Assembly (NCBI GenBank): GCA_903813345.2
Contig: CAIIXF020000007.1
Location: forward strand, 5,709,730-5,773,729
Reading direction: 5' to 3'
Length of the DNA stretch: 64,000 bases
Origin: Owenia fusiformis
Taxonomy: Eukaryota > Annelida > Polychaeta > Sabellida > Oweniidae
The notes below the pieces were generated by a model. That model ran no database searches and was not told the origin of the DNA. It saw nothing but the letters and a program-made list of their open reading frames with translations. Shown here piece by piece: positions 51,831-63,595 of the stretch (within the stretch, counting starts at the first letter, position 1; every line of letters starts with the position of its first letter). A program made the translations under genes and the position numbers.

Positions 51831-52212
51831 CATAAATCAAGTCCAAATGGTTATGAAAAACAAGTCCGGAACGATTTACGTTGGGTAGTATCGGAGACCG
51901 TGCAGGTTGACGTTTCGATCTTATATGCATTGCTTAAAGTCTCCATTAGCAAATATCCGCCGCAAACTTCACCAAATGAAAAGCGCACAATTAGGACAAC
52001 AGCAACAACAAAAAAAATTCATAAATCAAGTCCAAATGGTTATGAAAAACAAGTCCGGAACGATTTACGTTGGGTAGTATCGGAGACCGTGCAGGTTGAC
52101 GTTTCGATCTTATATGCATTGCTTAAAGTCTCCATTAGCAAATATCCGCCGCAAACTTCACCAAATGAAAAGCGCACAATTAGGACAACAGCAACAACAA
52201 AAAAAATTATAT
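51831..52212 (+). repeat. exact tandem duplication of a 189-bp coding-like unit
   Basis: Two copies (51831-52019 and 52020-52208) look identical and keep one frame open: 63 codons per unit, containing QVDVSILYALLKVSISKYPP, then QTSPNEKRTIRTTATTKK. A donor GTGAGT follows at 52213. A multiple of three with an intact frame suggests a recent coding duplication. A ~60-bp part also occurs inverted at 49408-49468. Function unknown. Confidence 0.7.
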
Positions 52213-53065
52213 GGTGAGTAAAAACTATTATTCTAAACTATTATGTGAACATTCAGTGCGATTTCGTTCATTTTGATAACCATGTGATTTTTCAGATGAT
52301 CATAACTTATTTCAAACATGTTTTTTCTGTCATTTTGCACAAAAGGCACATTATTGAGTGCTATATTTTATATAATGTAGAATAACCCAAAATGAGTGGT
52401 CTTGTTTTCAAAACTGCACAAAATATCAACATGTGCATCTACTTTAATTTCGAAATATTCAATAAATTCTATTACAGGACTCTGGGGAACTCCCACAGAA
52501 AACATACAAGATAGTGACAGTGCCAGGAGTGACAATGTAGACCAATAGCCAAGACAAAAATGGTGCTTGATGAGGACAAACGTAAAAGAGAGCTTCGTTT
52601 TTCCATTCCTCAACACTTGGTGAGATTTTTTATTTTTAAGTAAAACTTCTAGAATTAAAATTGCAGTTGTCAGTTGCCACGCTATTTTCATGAGAAAGTT
52701 GAATGAAACCTCACTTGTAAACCAAACTACAATGTAAATCATACGATTTTTTGCATTTGTTCAATAATAATAATTATTTCAGGTGGCCACTTAGGAAGAG
52801 ATAAAGTGAACCAGAAAATGTCTAAGCATTGAGACAGGTAGGTTCAAACGCTATGTGTTTTACGTCCGTTTAGTTTCTATTATAAAATGACTGCAATTTC
52901 TTCTTGATGAAAGTACACCATTTCCAGTACAAGTAATGTTTTCCTGTACATCTAGGATAAAAAAGTATGTATTGAAATGTTTGTTTGTTATAATGGAAAC
53001 ATTTTAAGCACGTATCTTGATAAAAAATATTGGCACTAGTGCTTATATATTTAATTGTATGATTA
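52213..53065. other. no gene recognised
   Basis: AT-rich. GGCACTAGTGCTTATATATT at 53033 is shared with 10396, a trace of a dispersed repeat. Confidence 0.35.
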
Positions 53066-54715
53066 ATGTTAAAGATACGAATTGATCTTATTGGCCATCT
53101 CCAAGAAACCCAAACAGGAAGTAAATACGCCTGTACTGTCACCTGCTATTTCTCTAAATGGGCAGAAAGAAACCCCTTAAAAACAAAATCTAGTAGAGGT
53201 TGCGCAATATTTATTAGAATTATGTTTGAGGTAAGTCTGCATTTTGTCTTTACTGTTCATGCCAAAAGTCAATTCATCGGTGCTTATTATTTAAGTCACG
53301 TCAATTTATGTACACGTAATTGTGCATAAATATTATAATTAAAAATTATAATCTGAGATGTTATCATTCTTTATACTAGGTAAGGATTCAACTATTCCAT
53401 GTTGTCAGATCAAGGGAGAGAATTCAACAACACAGTTATTCAAAAACTGCTGGGTCAATACAACACAAAAAATACATCAGCATACCACCCCAAATGTAAT
53501 GGTCTCACTGGTAAATTCTATTTTTTATAACAACGCTAGCATTTACTGGGAACACAATTAAGGCACTCGTTTTGATAAGTTATCAATAGCAGTTTTATTA
53601 GTCGATAAAACAAAGATTTAATAAATGATATGATAAAAGTCATAAAACGCTGATTGTATCATTCCCACTATAGCTTTCACTCTTTGTAATATTGAACTAA
53701 TTCCTATTCCAGAACGCTTCAATCAAACCCCTGAAGGTATGATTCATAAAACTGTAGCAGATACAGGATGGCCATGGGACTGCGTTCTCCCAGAAATCGT
53801 ATTTGTGTACCATACCAGTGTACAGGCCTCAACCAAGTTTTCGCCATTTTTCATTGTATATGGAAGGTAAAAGGTGAGAGACTTGTACCCATAAAAGGAA
53901 ACACTCCGTGTTCTAAGAAATTATTAGAACCCACAGTGTTCAAGTCGTATTTCTTCATACCAAACACATGCAGTGAAACATTTATATTAAAACAACTAGA
54001 AAATCCGAACGAATCAATATGAACTTGTTTTTTCATCTATTGGATCGGGACTTGTGGTATCTGTTCTCCTACTTGAATAACCTCCTTGACTCAACGTGTC
54101 CTGTGGTCTTTCAAATTAGTGTTAAAATTAATACATTTCAATAGCTAACTCATAATTGCGTTATAATTTAGGCAACCTGTTCTGCTACAAGATGTAAATG
54201 AGTAGGTACATGTAGAGGCTGGCCCAAGCAATGTCGATGCAGCGTCAACATCAGCTGTAAATGCCACTGTCACTGCTCGAGCAGATGTGGGAAATGTGGT
54301 CCAGGCAAACATAGAAAGCTCACAAAAAAGGAAAAAAGAACTATATGATTTGAGAATGAAGCCATACTTTAAGGTAAGGTAATACTTCAAATGTGTTGAA
54401 ATCTAGTTTTCCAATGTCATCCATGAAATAAAACTTTAAAACGTATCCATTGTATAATTCTAGAAGTTGAAGATAGGAGCACTGGTGCTCAAGAAGAACT
54501 CTAGGAGAGAAAAACGGCAGATAAGTGACTTGGGCCATACGTAATCACAACTCGCAGCCAAGGGACTTTTAAGGCGGGGGGGGGGGGGGGGTGTTGGCTC
54601 GAGGAGTGCAGTGGCAGCTCCCAATCTCAAGCCGTACAAAAAACTAGCTGGAGAAGCTCAAAAGGACGATGATAGCATAACCAACTCTGACGTGGAGGTG
54701 TCTGAGGAATTCTAG
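53066..54715 (+). pseudogene. integrase-domain gene (Gypsy/Ginger/GIN-type), exon-like blocks, decayed
   Basis: Plus-strand blocks match a retroviral-type DDE integrase core: RIDLIGHLQETQTGSKYAC with CYFSKWAE near 53070-53160; SDQGREFNNTVIQKLLG with TSAYHP near 53400-53500; VFVYHTSVQASTKFSPFFI with VYGR near 53805-53870. Downstream blocks (RKKELYDLRMKPYFK, then VLKKNSRREKR) fit the tail of such proteins, and NLKPYKKLAG precedes the final stop. The blocks are separated by intron-like gaps, as in spliced Ginger or GIN-type genes rather than intact retrotransposons. A polyadenylation signal follows at 54831. No LTRs are seen. Treated as a broken fossil. Confidence 0.6.
54576..54591. repeat. poly-G run
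   Basis: Sixteen consecutive G in the 3' part of the integrase-domain gene. May be mis-sized in assembly. Confidence 0.85.
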
Positions 54716-54830
54716 ACTTGACTTCTTGAAACTCATTTAGTGCCCGTAATTATATTGGAATTCCCATATATTTTCAGACATTTCATACATGTAGTTAACC
54801 AATTCAAATTGTATTGTCATATTTTGTCTG

Positions 54831-54836
54831 AATAAA
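54831..54836 (+). terminator. polyadenylation signal AATAAA
   Basis: AATAAA 116 bp after the last stop of the integrase-domain gene, followed by TGT-rich sequence. Supports a real 3' UTR on the plus strand. Confidence 0.5.
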
Positions 54837-55202
54837 AATATGACATGTAATATTGTGTTGAATGTTTTATAGTGTATTATATGAAAACTTGAATTGAAAG
54901 GTTGACATATTTAGGTAAAATAGTTTACATGGACTTCAATTTCTGACAGGCATCCAGGAATACAAGTCGGCCTCGGACTACTCATCCCAGGTATAGGGCA
55001 TTCAGTTATCATAATTGTTCATTACAGTAGCATATTATTCAGGCTTCAACTTCAAAATGACAGTTAATCCAGTAGCCGACAGCCGAAATTGCATTTGCAA
55101 ATACAATCTGAGTGTTATTGTTTAAGCGTGTTCTGTCCCCAGTGACCACAATAGTCGACAGCAGTATAATACATGTTTTCTTGTCACTTTTGAATTGCGA
55201 AG

Positions 55203-58200
55203 TTACTCATCCAGCCATATATCTGAACTGCAGTCTCCTCCTGGGTAGCGGATCTCATGAGCAAGCGCAGCACCCTCTGGCTCAAGTCCAAAGTCCACAA
55301 GGAAGTTACGGTTCAACTTCAAGCCACCTGTGTCTGTGTTCACATCAATTTGCATCATCACAGAACCTTTCCTACAATTATAATTATTTATAACTACTAT
55401 ACGTGCATCTTTTGGAATCTTTTCTGACCTCAAGGTATCATTGGTGGTGCACTTGATTACGTTAGTTATCGAAACGAACCATTGCGGTAACAAAATGTCG
55501 GAACCTCGAAGTTTAAGTTTTTCTTTTTTCTTATTCCACGCATTGTAGGCAGAATTCCCATGACATTTTTATAACAGATGTGTGTCAGTATCATATGTCT
55601 AAGAAAATGTACATGTTTGCGAACAGATAGTTCAGAAGACCACAGAATCTTCGATTTAGTACCTCAAATAAATAAAAGGAACTTCAAAAAAGGTTAAGAT
55701 TTTCATTTGTAACCCATTCCCTTAATGTAACTTAAATGAGGTATTAAATCTATGATTTTGTTGTCTTATAAAATACTGTTCGCAAACATTTGCATTTTCT
55801 TAAACATATGATACTGATACAGTTTGGGAGTTCTGCCTACAATGCGGGAAATGAGGAAAAAAAGAAAAATCGTACATTCGAGATTCCGACATTTTGGAAC
55901 TGAAACGATTCATTTCGGTAACCAGCGTAATCAAGTGGATAACCAGTGAGATCTATAAACATGTGTGTGTGGCTTTAATAAGGTTATTTTGCAAAAAATT
56001 GGAAAAAGAGGAAAAGTATTTTTAATTCTAATGAATAGACTAGATGCGAGTAGAAAAAATATTGATTTTCGCCATTAAATATTCAAAATTCAGTCAAAGC
56101 GATGTTATATGTAAAATCTACTTGTAAAAATACATCTTAAAATATGGTTTCGAAAATCGTTTATCAACTTTGAAAATTTAATTATTTTTGAAAGTGTGCT
56201 TCTAGTTCGGGTTGATTCTCCATAGAGCCCATGTTACAAAATCACAAAAAATGAAATATCTTTTCTTGTATTGGTCAGATAACATTTTCATTTACTGGAC
56301 ATATTTTGATTCGCATCACTATTAGATACACCCTATGCAGACAGAGCCTGTGGGAAATATTGGGTGCGGCGCAAATGAGCGGAGGGTGCGGAGCTAACGG
56401 TCATTTTTGAATTTAAAATTGGGATATTTCTGAAACTAAGCCGTTTTGGGACTTCAAACATACCAAGATATGTGTATTTGACACCAAATATCAATAAAAT
56501 TGTGAAAATAGTACTTGCAATTCATTTTATAGCGACGCAGTATGCCTTAAACATTTCCCAGACCTATATATTTTGAGATTATCCTTTTAATACTGCGTCC
56601 CCACCATTCATAAAAAATGGTGTTCAAGATACACTACCCATGCAAATTGTTTTTGCATCTTGGAAGCCAGGCAGTATCTGTGTGATTTTATAAAAATTCG
56701 GAAATGTTCTTCAGATATGAGCCCCTCTAAATATTGGGTGCGGAGCTACGTTTATGGAGCTGCTCCGCACCCAATATTTAGAGGGGGCTCATATCTGAAA
56801 AAATTTCCGAATTTTTATAAAATCACACAGATACTGCCTGGCTTCCAAGATGCAAAAATAATTTGTATAGATAGTGCACTTTGAACACCATTTTTTATGA
56901 ATGCTGGGGACTCAGTATTAAAAGGATAATTTCAAAATATATAGGTTTGGGAAAGGTTTAAGGCACACTGCGTCGCTATAGAATGAATTGCGCTACTATT
57001 TTCACAATTGTATTGATATTTGGTGTCAAATACACATATCTTGGTATATTTGAAGTCCCAAAACGGCTTAGTTTCAGAAATATCCCAAATTTAAATTCAA
57101 AAATAACCGTTAGCTCCGCACCCTCCGCTCATTTGCTCCGCACCCAATATTTCCCACAGGCTCTGTCTGCATAGGGTGTAGATAGATAAGGGTGATATGA
57201 AAATTGAACCACTAAAACAGATGTAATTTGAACTTTCTACTATACCCGCCATGCTATCTGACCCGAACGAGCCACCTGGTGGTAAAACTGGTAACTACCT
57301 ACTTGCATCTGCGTTATTAAGTCATTTCTGCATCTACACAGATTTTGATTATTGCTCATTCGGAGTCATTGTTCATGAAACAATATTGCATCCCGGGGTC
57401 TAGCATATTTAAAAAAATGGCATTAAAATGAGTGAAGTGGAGGAGGAGGTGATTTCTACTAGAAAATTCAATGAATCTGTCTTATTGTTTTACAAGAAAG
57501 TTTACCAATAAATCGCCAAATGAATAGGCACTCGACTTATTATTTATAACAAGTGGATGGATAACAATAGCTCAGACATAAAAAAATGAAATGTATACTT
57601 GTCGGCTTAAAAAATTCAGCTTTAAGTGACTTATGAAATGGCAAAAAAAACTTAGATTTTCTAATTCAGATTCATTGTTTATGAATTTATGAAAAAACAG
57701 TATGCAGAAACTACTCAACGTTTACATGTACATCCATAATAAAATAGTACCTACTTCACAAGATCAGGGTAGAACTGTTTATCCCATGCACTGTAGATTG
57801 AAGTGGACACATAGAGTCGTTTGCCATCAAGACTGAGTTGGATCATCTGAGGTCCACCTTCTACACGCTTTCCATTGAAGAACAAAGGGTCTGGCTGTTC
57901 CTACAGAAAGACGAGATTAAATGTGTCATGTGTGAAACAATCTAGCTTATTTAAACTATGGCATCATTTAGTTTGCAATTTGTTATCGCTTCGTATGTCA
58001 AAAAATGAGAAAGATCTCATTCAATATGAAGGTCTGCTGTGTAGAATATTGGCTGACAAGACATTAATTTGCAAAGTTTCACCACCTGCCATTTGTTATG
58101 GATGCTGACCGCCACCTGTGGAGCACTGTCCACACAAAAAAATCATGTCACCACTTGTCTTGGTGGCATAACAAACTAGAACAGTCACTTTGATATAAGT

Positions 58201-59287
58201 TTGCACAAATATGAAGCTGGGGCCGAGACAGTGTGGAGGCAAGACTGGAAAACAGCTAGTCCATGAAGTAACAAATTCCATTGGGCAAATGGAGCATTTT
58301 GAACATTTCATTCCTAGTTTAATCCTTGAGAAGTTCACTCTCAATTTTTAATCGTTTTTATTTCAAGTTCATGTATCGTAACATATGGTATTTTACAGTG
58401 AAAATTCAACAAAGTTAATCAAGTTCCAAATGAATTGAGATAATCTCAATATGAACTGTTTGATCATAAATGAGGAGGAATCGGTGCAAGATGGCTGAAA
58501 ACCACCCTTTTTTGTATGTACCTGTAGCTCCTCATCTTGTTGTACTCTTACAGTACTGTCCTTGCAACAGCTTCCTCCTAGCCATACCTATATAACAGTA
58601 CAATGTATTATATTTATATTAGTAACAGAAATACAATAATTTACCTATCAAGAGGTTGAAAGTTTCAGTAGTTTGGTTTGGTCATCTGTGAATTGAGATT
58701 TCACTGTCAACCAAGGCTACATGTAGATGAGATTTAAGATTGAATAAGATTGATTGTTTATTCAAGTTGACATCATGTTGCTTACCTGTCCAACGAGCTT
58801 AGGATGTCTGCGGTCGGCGACGTCATATTGTCTAATATCTCCATGGAGCCAGTTACTGAAGTACAGGAATCTGTCATCCAGAGATATTAAAATATCTGTG
58901 ATGAGACCTGAAAATAACATTAAAGGTTAACAATAAAATTGAAACCACATGAGGCCAATCCACCAGGACATCTTTCTTCTTATTTTGAAAAGTCTTCAAA
59001 ACTGTCCCAAAATTATCACAATTAGTTCTGACAAATGCTCGCCATGGTTGGATGGATATTGTATAGAATGGGAAAGTAACGTGGTTTAGTTAACTATATG
59101 GCCATACCGTGAAACCTGTCAAATGAGTGTGGCTCATACATGTATTGCATGCCGACCTAATAGTAAGAGCAGAATTGTTTATCAGATAATACCCAAACCA
59201 ATGCTTACCTGGCATGTCAGCAAGTGCCCATCCTTCTACCTTCTTTGGAGGTACAGCTATCACTTTCTCTGCATCCCACGTCCCTTC
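55203..59287 (-). CDS. SELENBP1: selenium-binding protein 1 / methanethiol oxidase, C-terminal five exons
   Basis: Exons on the minus strand: 59287-59209, 58907-58786, 58587-58522, 57900-57755, 55371-55203, all GT-AG, phases consistent, stop TAA at 55203. The encoded order follows vertebrate SELENBP1 without gaps: [20 protein letters not shown], then [20 protein letters not shown], then [32 protein letters not shown], and the hallmark C-terminus [19 protein letters not shown]. Known SELENBP1 is a metal-dependent cytosolic oxidase that turns methanethiol into H2S, formaldehyde and hydrogen peroxide; the conserved His/Cys-bearing tail is present. About 195 of ~470 residues are covered. The N-terminal exons must lie beyond 64000, so the next intron exceeds 4.7 kb. 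No frame damage is seen. The exon 58587-58522 segment ([12 protein letters not shown]) is the least conserved. Confidence 0.96.
55439..55948. mobile_element. foldback MITE, family F1 copy B (in SELENBP1 intron)
   Basis: Same family as 22591-23119. It shares GGTAACAAAATGTCGGAAC, TTTCTTAAACATATGATACT-like segments and TGGTTACC..GCGTAATC ends. Ends CATTGGTGGTGCACTTGATT and CAAGTGGATAACCAGTG. More diverged than its internal symmetry suggests, so not recent. Confidence 0.85.
56041..57311. mobile_element. MITE family F2, copy B, interrupted by an 850-bp hairpin element
   Basis: Left part 56041-56328 and right part 57179-57311 together match copy A at 31120-31542. Copy A serves as the empty-site control. 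Lies in the last SELENBP1 intron. Confidence 0.85.
56329..57178. mobile_element. near-perfect hairpin (foldback) element with TA duplication
   Basis: Ends CACCCTATGCAGACAGAGCC and GGCTCTGTCTGCATAGGGTG, flanked by TA (56327-56328, 57179-57180). The arms stay complementary almost to the centre near 56755 (GGTGCGGAGC..GCTCCGCACC). Arms ~420 bp, loop very small. The phrase CTCCGCACCC recurs at several levels. Confidence 0.92.
57312..57754. other. SELENBP1 intron sequence
   Basis: AT-rich intron between the F2 MITE and the donor of exon 57900-57755. Nothing else recognised. Confidence 0.4.
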
Positions 59288-59357
59288 CTGCAAAATAATA
59301 AAACATCAATTAATGTAAAAATTGACACTCATGTAAAATACATGAAATAATAATAAT

Positions 59358-61390
59358 TTTATTAGACTCCAGATTGAAAATCTGGAGTCTATTGCTTTTG
59401 CCAGTTTTATTATTAGACTCCAGATGAAATCTGGAGTCTATTGTTTTCGTCAGTTTTCTTATTCTTCTTCTTCTTCTTATTATTCTATCCCAGTTTTCTC
59501 AATAACCATAAAGTTTTCAGTAAAGTCAGTCATTTGGTCAATTTAGGTCCAGAATCTAGTTCCTCGGAAATTGGGTCAAATTTTTATCTAGGTCAAAGGT
59601 CAAGAACTAGGTCAAATCCAGTACTTTGCCACTTTTTTCGATTTTCTCGGTCATCCTTCAATATTTTCGATCCGTGTTTTTTTTATTGTGTTCCTTATAA
59701 AAAAGTAGAAAAGCTAGGGTCGATTTAGTTTTTTGATATCTCAAACCGATTTCGAGATATCAGTGTCCGAAAACGAGGTCCAAAAAAAAGTTCTCCGAAT
59801 CAAATGTCCAGGATATTAGTCTTATAGGAAATTTTCTCAGGATTCCGAATCTGAAAACCAAATTCAAATCAGACTTCCGGTTCGGAAGTTATGGCGTTTT
59901 GAAAGCTCAAAAATCGCTAAATTTGGTGCCCATGTTAAGTCAATGGGAAAAAAGATTTTTTTTGAAGTGAAAAATACGAAATATAGACTGAGTTCAGCTA
60001 AATATAATGAAAGCTTTTAAAAGAATGGGACCTCAAAAGTCATCTAGCTTCAAAATTTGGACACCAAAATGCCTAGGTCAAAATCTAGGTCAAATTCAAA
60101 GTTTTTCCTTATTTTTGCTATTCTGACACTACAGATTAATTATATTCTTCGAAATTTTGTATGCATGTAGCCAAGAGTGTGCTAATAGTGTTAGCCTTTT
60201 GCCGTCAGCAAGTATTTTGCCCCACTTTTGAGATATGGTGTCCGAAAAGTAGGTCAAAAGAAAAATTCTCCAAATTTAAGGTGTGATTTATGAACTAAGT
60301 ATAGAATTTTCTAAGGAATCCGAATCTGCAAACAAAATTTCGATCCGACTTCCAGTTCGGAAGTTATGACATTTTGAAAGTTTAAAAATCGCTAAATTTG
60401 GTGCCCCATGTTATGTCAATGGGAAAAAAAGATTTTTTTGAAGTGTAAAATACGAGATATAGACTAAGTACAGCTTAAAATAATGAAAGCCTATGAAAGA
60501 AGGGAACCTCGAAGGCTACTTAACTTCAAAATTTGGACACCAAAATACCTAGGTCAAAATCTAGGTCATATTCATAGTTTATCCTTATTTTTGCGATTCT
60601 GACACTACACTTTAATTATATTCCTCGAAATTGTGTATACATGTAGCCAAGAGTGTGCTTATAGCGTTAGCCTTTTGCCGTCAAAAAGTATTTTGACCCA
60701 CTTTTGAGATACGGTGTCCGAAAAGTAGGTCAAAATATAAAATTCTCCAAATTTAATGTATGAGTTATGAATTAGGTGTAGAATTTTGTCAGGAACCCGA
60801 TCTGCAATTCAAATTTCGATCCGACTTCCAGTTCAGAAGTTATGGCGTGTCCAAAGTCCAAAAAGTAGGTCAAAATAAAAAGTTTCCAAATTTAACGTAT
60901 GAGTTATGAATTAGGGGTAGAATTTTGTCAGGAATCCGAATCTGCAAATCAAATTTCGATCCGACTTCCGGTTCGGAAGTTATGGCGTTTTGAAATTTCA
61001 AGAAAAATAGATCTGATGGTATCCTGATAGAAAGTCAAGAGTAGAGAAGAAAATATTGAAAAATGCATCCATCCTTCCTTTCTGATCCTATGCTATCCTT
61101 CCTATCTACCCTTGCTTCGTATCCTCTCCTTCCTATCCTTCCTATTCTATTCTATCCTTCTTTCCTATTCTATCCTATTGTTCCTTCCTATTCTATCGTA
61201 TCCTTCCTTCCCTTTTCATCCATCCATCCATCCATCCATCCATCCATCCATCCATCTTTTTCTGGATGACTCAGCTTATTTTGGATGACTTGGCTTATTC
61301 TGAATGACTCGGCTAAAAAAAGTCTAGATCTGGAGTCTGAAATTGAACTCGTTCAATTTCCAAAATCTAGTTATTATTATTATTCTTTCC
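59358..61390. repeat. composite repeat unit 1 with ~470-bp degenerate monomers
   Basis: Starts with inverted copies of TAGACTCCAGATT / AATCTGGAGTCTA at 59363-59437 and ends GGAGTCTGAAATTGAACTCG then TTCAATTTCCAAAATCTAG. The interior is built of ~470-bp monomers, recognisable by TTTTGCCGTCA..AAGTATTTTG, CACTTTTGAGATA.GGTGTCC and CGATCCGACTTCCGGTTCGG. Located in the intron upstream of the first visible SELENBP1 exon. Confidence 0.85.
61217..61257. repeat. (CATC)n microsatellite
   Basis: Ten or so CATC units, within a longer CTATCCTTCC-rich tract (61060-61260). Confidence 0.95.
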
Positions 61391-63595
61391 GAACCAGTTT
61401 TCTCAGCAACTAGAAGACCTTACTCAAATCTACTTACAGGGTCAGTAAGGAGATGAGATCTAGTTTCTGGGAAATTAGGTTAAATTTTTATCTAGGTCAA
61501 AGGTCAAAATCTAGGTCAAATTTATAGTTTTCCTTATTTTTACGATTCTGACACTACACTTTAATAATTTGCTTCAAAATTTTGTATACAGATAGCAAAG
61601 AGTGTGCTAATAGTGTTAGCCTTTTGCCGTCAGAAAGTATTTTGACCCACTTTTGAGATATGGTGTCCGAAAAGTAGGTCAAAATAAAAAGTTCTCCAAA
61701 TTTAACGTATGAGTTATGAATTAAGAGTAGAATTTTCTCAGGAATCCGAATCTGCAAACAAAATTCCGATCCGACTTTCGGTTCGGAAGTTATGGCGTTT
61801 TGAAAGCTCAAAAATCGCTAAATTTGGTGCCTATGTTAAGTCAATGGGAAAAAAGACTTTTTCGAAGTGTAAAATACAAGATATAGACTGAGTACAGCTT
61901 AATATAATGAATGCTTATAAAAGAAGGGAACCTCAAAAGCTACATAGCTTCAAAATTTGGACACCAAAATGCCTAGGTCAAAATCTAGGTCAAATTCATA
62001 GTTTTTCCTTATTTTAACGATTCTGACACTACACTTTAATAATTTACTTCAAAATTTTGTATACAGGTAGCAAAGAGTGTGCTAATAGTGTTAGCCTTTT
62101 GCCGTCAGAAAGTATTCTGACCCACTTTTGAGATATGGTGTCCGAAAAGTAGGTCAAAATAAAAAGTTCTCCAAATTTAACGTATGAGCTATGAATTAAG
62201 GGTAGAATTTTCTTAGGAATCTGAATCTGCAAACCAAATTTCGATCCGACTGCCGGTTCGGATGTTATGGCGTTTTGAAATCTCAAAAATCGCTACATTG
62301 GGGGCCCCATGTTAAGTCAATGGGAAAAAAGACTTTTTCGAAGTGTAAAGTACAAGATATAGACTGGGTACAGCTCAACATAATGAACTTTTGTAAAAGA
62401 AGGGGACCTCAAAAGCTACATAGCTTCAAAATTTGGACACAAAAATGCCTAGGTCAAAATCTAGGTCAAATTCATAGTTTTTCCTTATTTTTATGATTCT
62501 GACACTACACTTTTATAATTTTCTTCAAAATTTTATATAAAGGTAGCAAAGAGTGTGCTAATAGTGTAAGCCTTTTGCCGTCAGAGAGTATTTTGACCCA
62601 CTTTTGAGATATGGTGTCCGAAAAGTAGGTCAAAATAAAAAGTTCTCCAAATTTAACATATGAGTTATGAATTAAGAGTAGAATTTTTTCAGGAATCCTA
62701 ATCTGCAAACCAAATTTCGATCTGACTTCCGATTCTAAAGTTATGGCGTGTCCGAAAAGTAGGTCAAAATAAAAATTCGCCAAATTTAACGTATGAGTTA
62801 TGAATTAGGGGTAGAATTTTCTCAGGAATCCGAATCTGCAAACCAAATTTCAATCCGACTATCGGTTCCAAAGAAATGGCTCGAAAATCGCTAAATTTGG
62901 TGCCCCATGTTATGTCAATGAGAAAAAAGATTTTTTTGAAGTGTAAAATACAAGATATAGACTGAATACAGCTTAACATTCTGAAAGCCTATGAAAGAAG
63001 GGGACCCCGAAGCCTATCTAGCTTTAAAATTTGGACACCAAAATGCCTAGGTCAAAATCTAGGTCAAATTCATAGTTTTTCCTTATTTTTGCGATTCTGA
63101 CATTACACTTTAATGATTTACTTCGAAATTTTGTATACACGTAGCAAAGAGTGTGCTTATAGTGTTAGCCTTTTGCCGTCACAAAGTATTTTGACCCACT
63201 TTTGAGATATGGTGTCCTAAAAATAGGTCAAAATAAAAAATTCTCAAAATATCCCTTATGAGTTATGAATTAAAGGTAAAATTTTCCCAGGAATCCGAAT
63301 CTGCAAACCAAATTTCAATCCGACTTCCGGTCAAAAATTCCTACTTACCTACCTACCTACATACCTACTTGGCTACCTACTTAGCTACCTACTTCTCAGC
63401 TACTTGGCTACCTACTCAGCTACTTACTCAGCTACCTACTCAGCTGCTTACTCAGCTACCTACTCAGCTACTCTACTCAATTACTTAATCATCTACGTAC
63501 TCAGCTTCCTACTCAGTTACTTACTCAGCTCTTTACTCAAGTAAATCAATCTGGAGTCTTAAATTGAACTTGTTCAATTTACATGTCTAGTTATT
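61391..63595. repeat. composite repeat unit 2 with ~470-bp degenerate monomers
   Basis: Same design as unit 1: CCAGTTTTCTCAGCAACTA opening, about four monomers (starts near 61620, 62100, 62570, 63170, with a shorter one near 62750) and a closing CAATCTGGAGTCTTAAATTG then GTCTAGTTAT. Open minus-strand frames across it are repeated because the monomer is repeated, not because they code. Confidence 0.85.
63340..63545. repeat. CTACCTACTCAG minisatellite
   Basis: Irregular ~12-bp repeats of CAGCTACCTACT type inside composite unit 2, located near its 3' end as the CATC tract is in unit 1. Confidence 0.85.

Noticed and set aside
55203-55493. 96-codon frame read as one exon
   Set aside because: The SELENBP1 homology begins exactly after the acceptor at 55372; upstream residues are intron.
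61554-62979. Series of similar minus-strand frames as a gene family
   Set aside because: They recur because the ~470-bp satellite monomer recurs; there is no codon structure or conserved domain.
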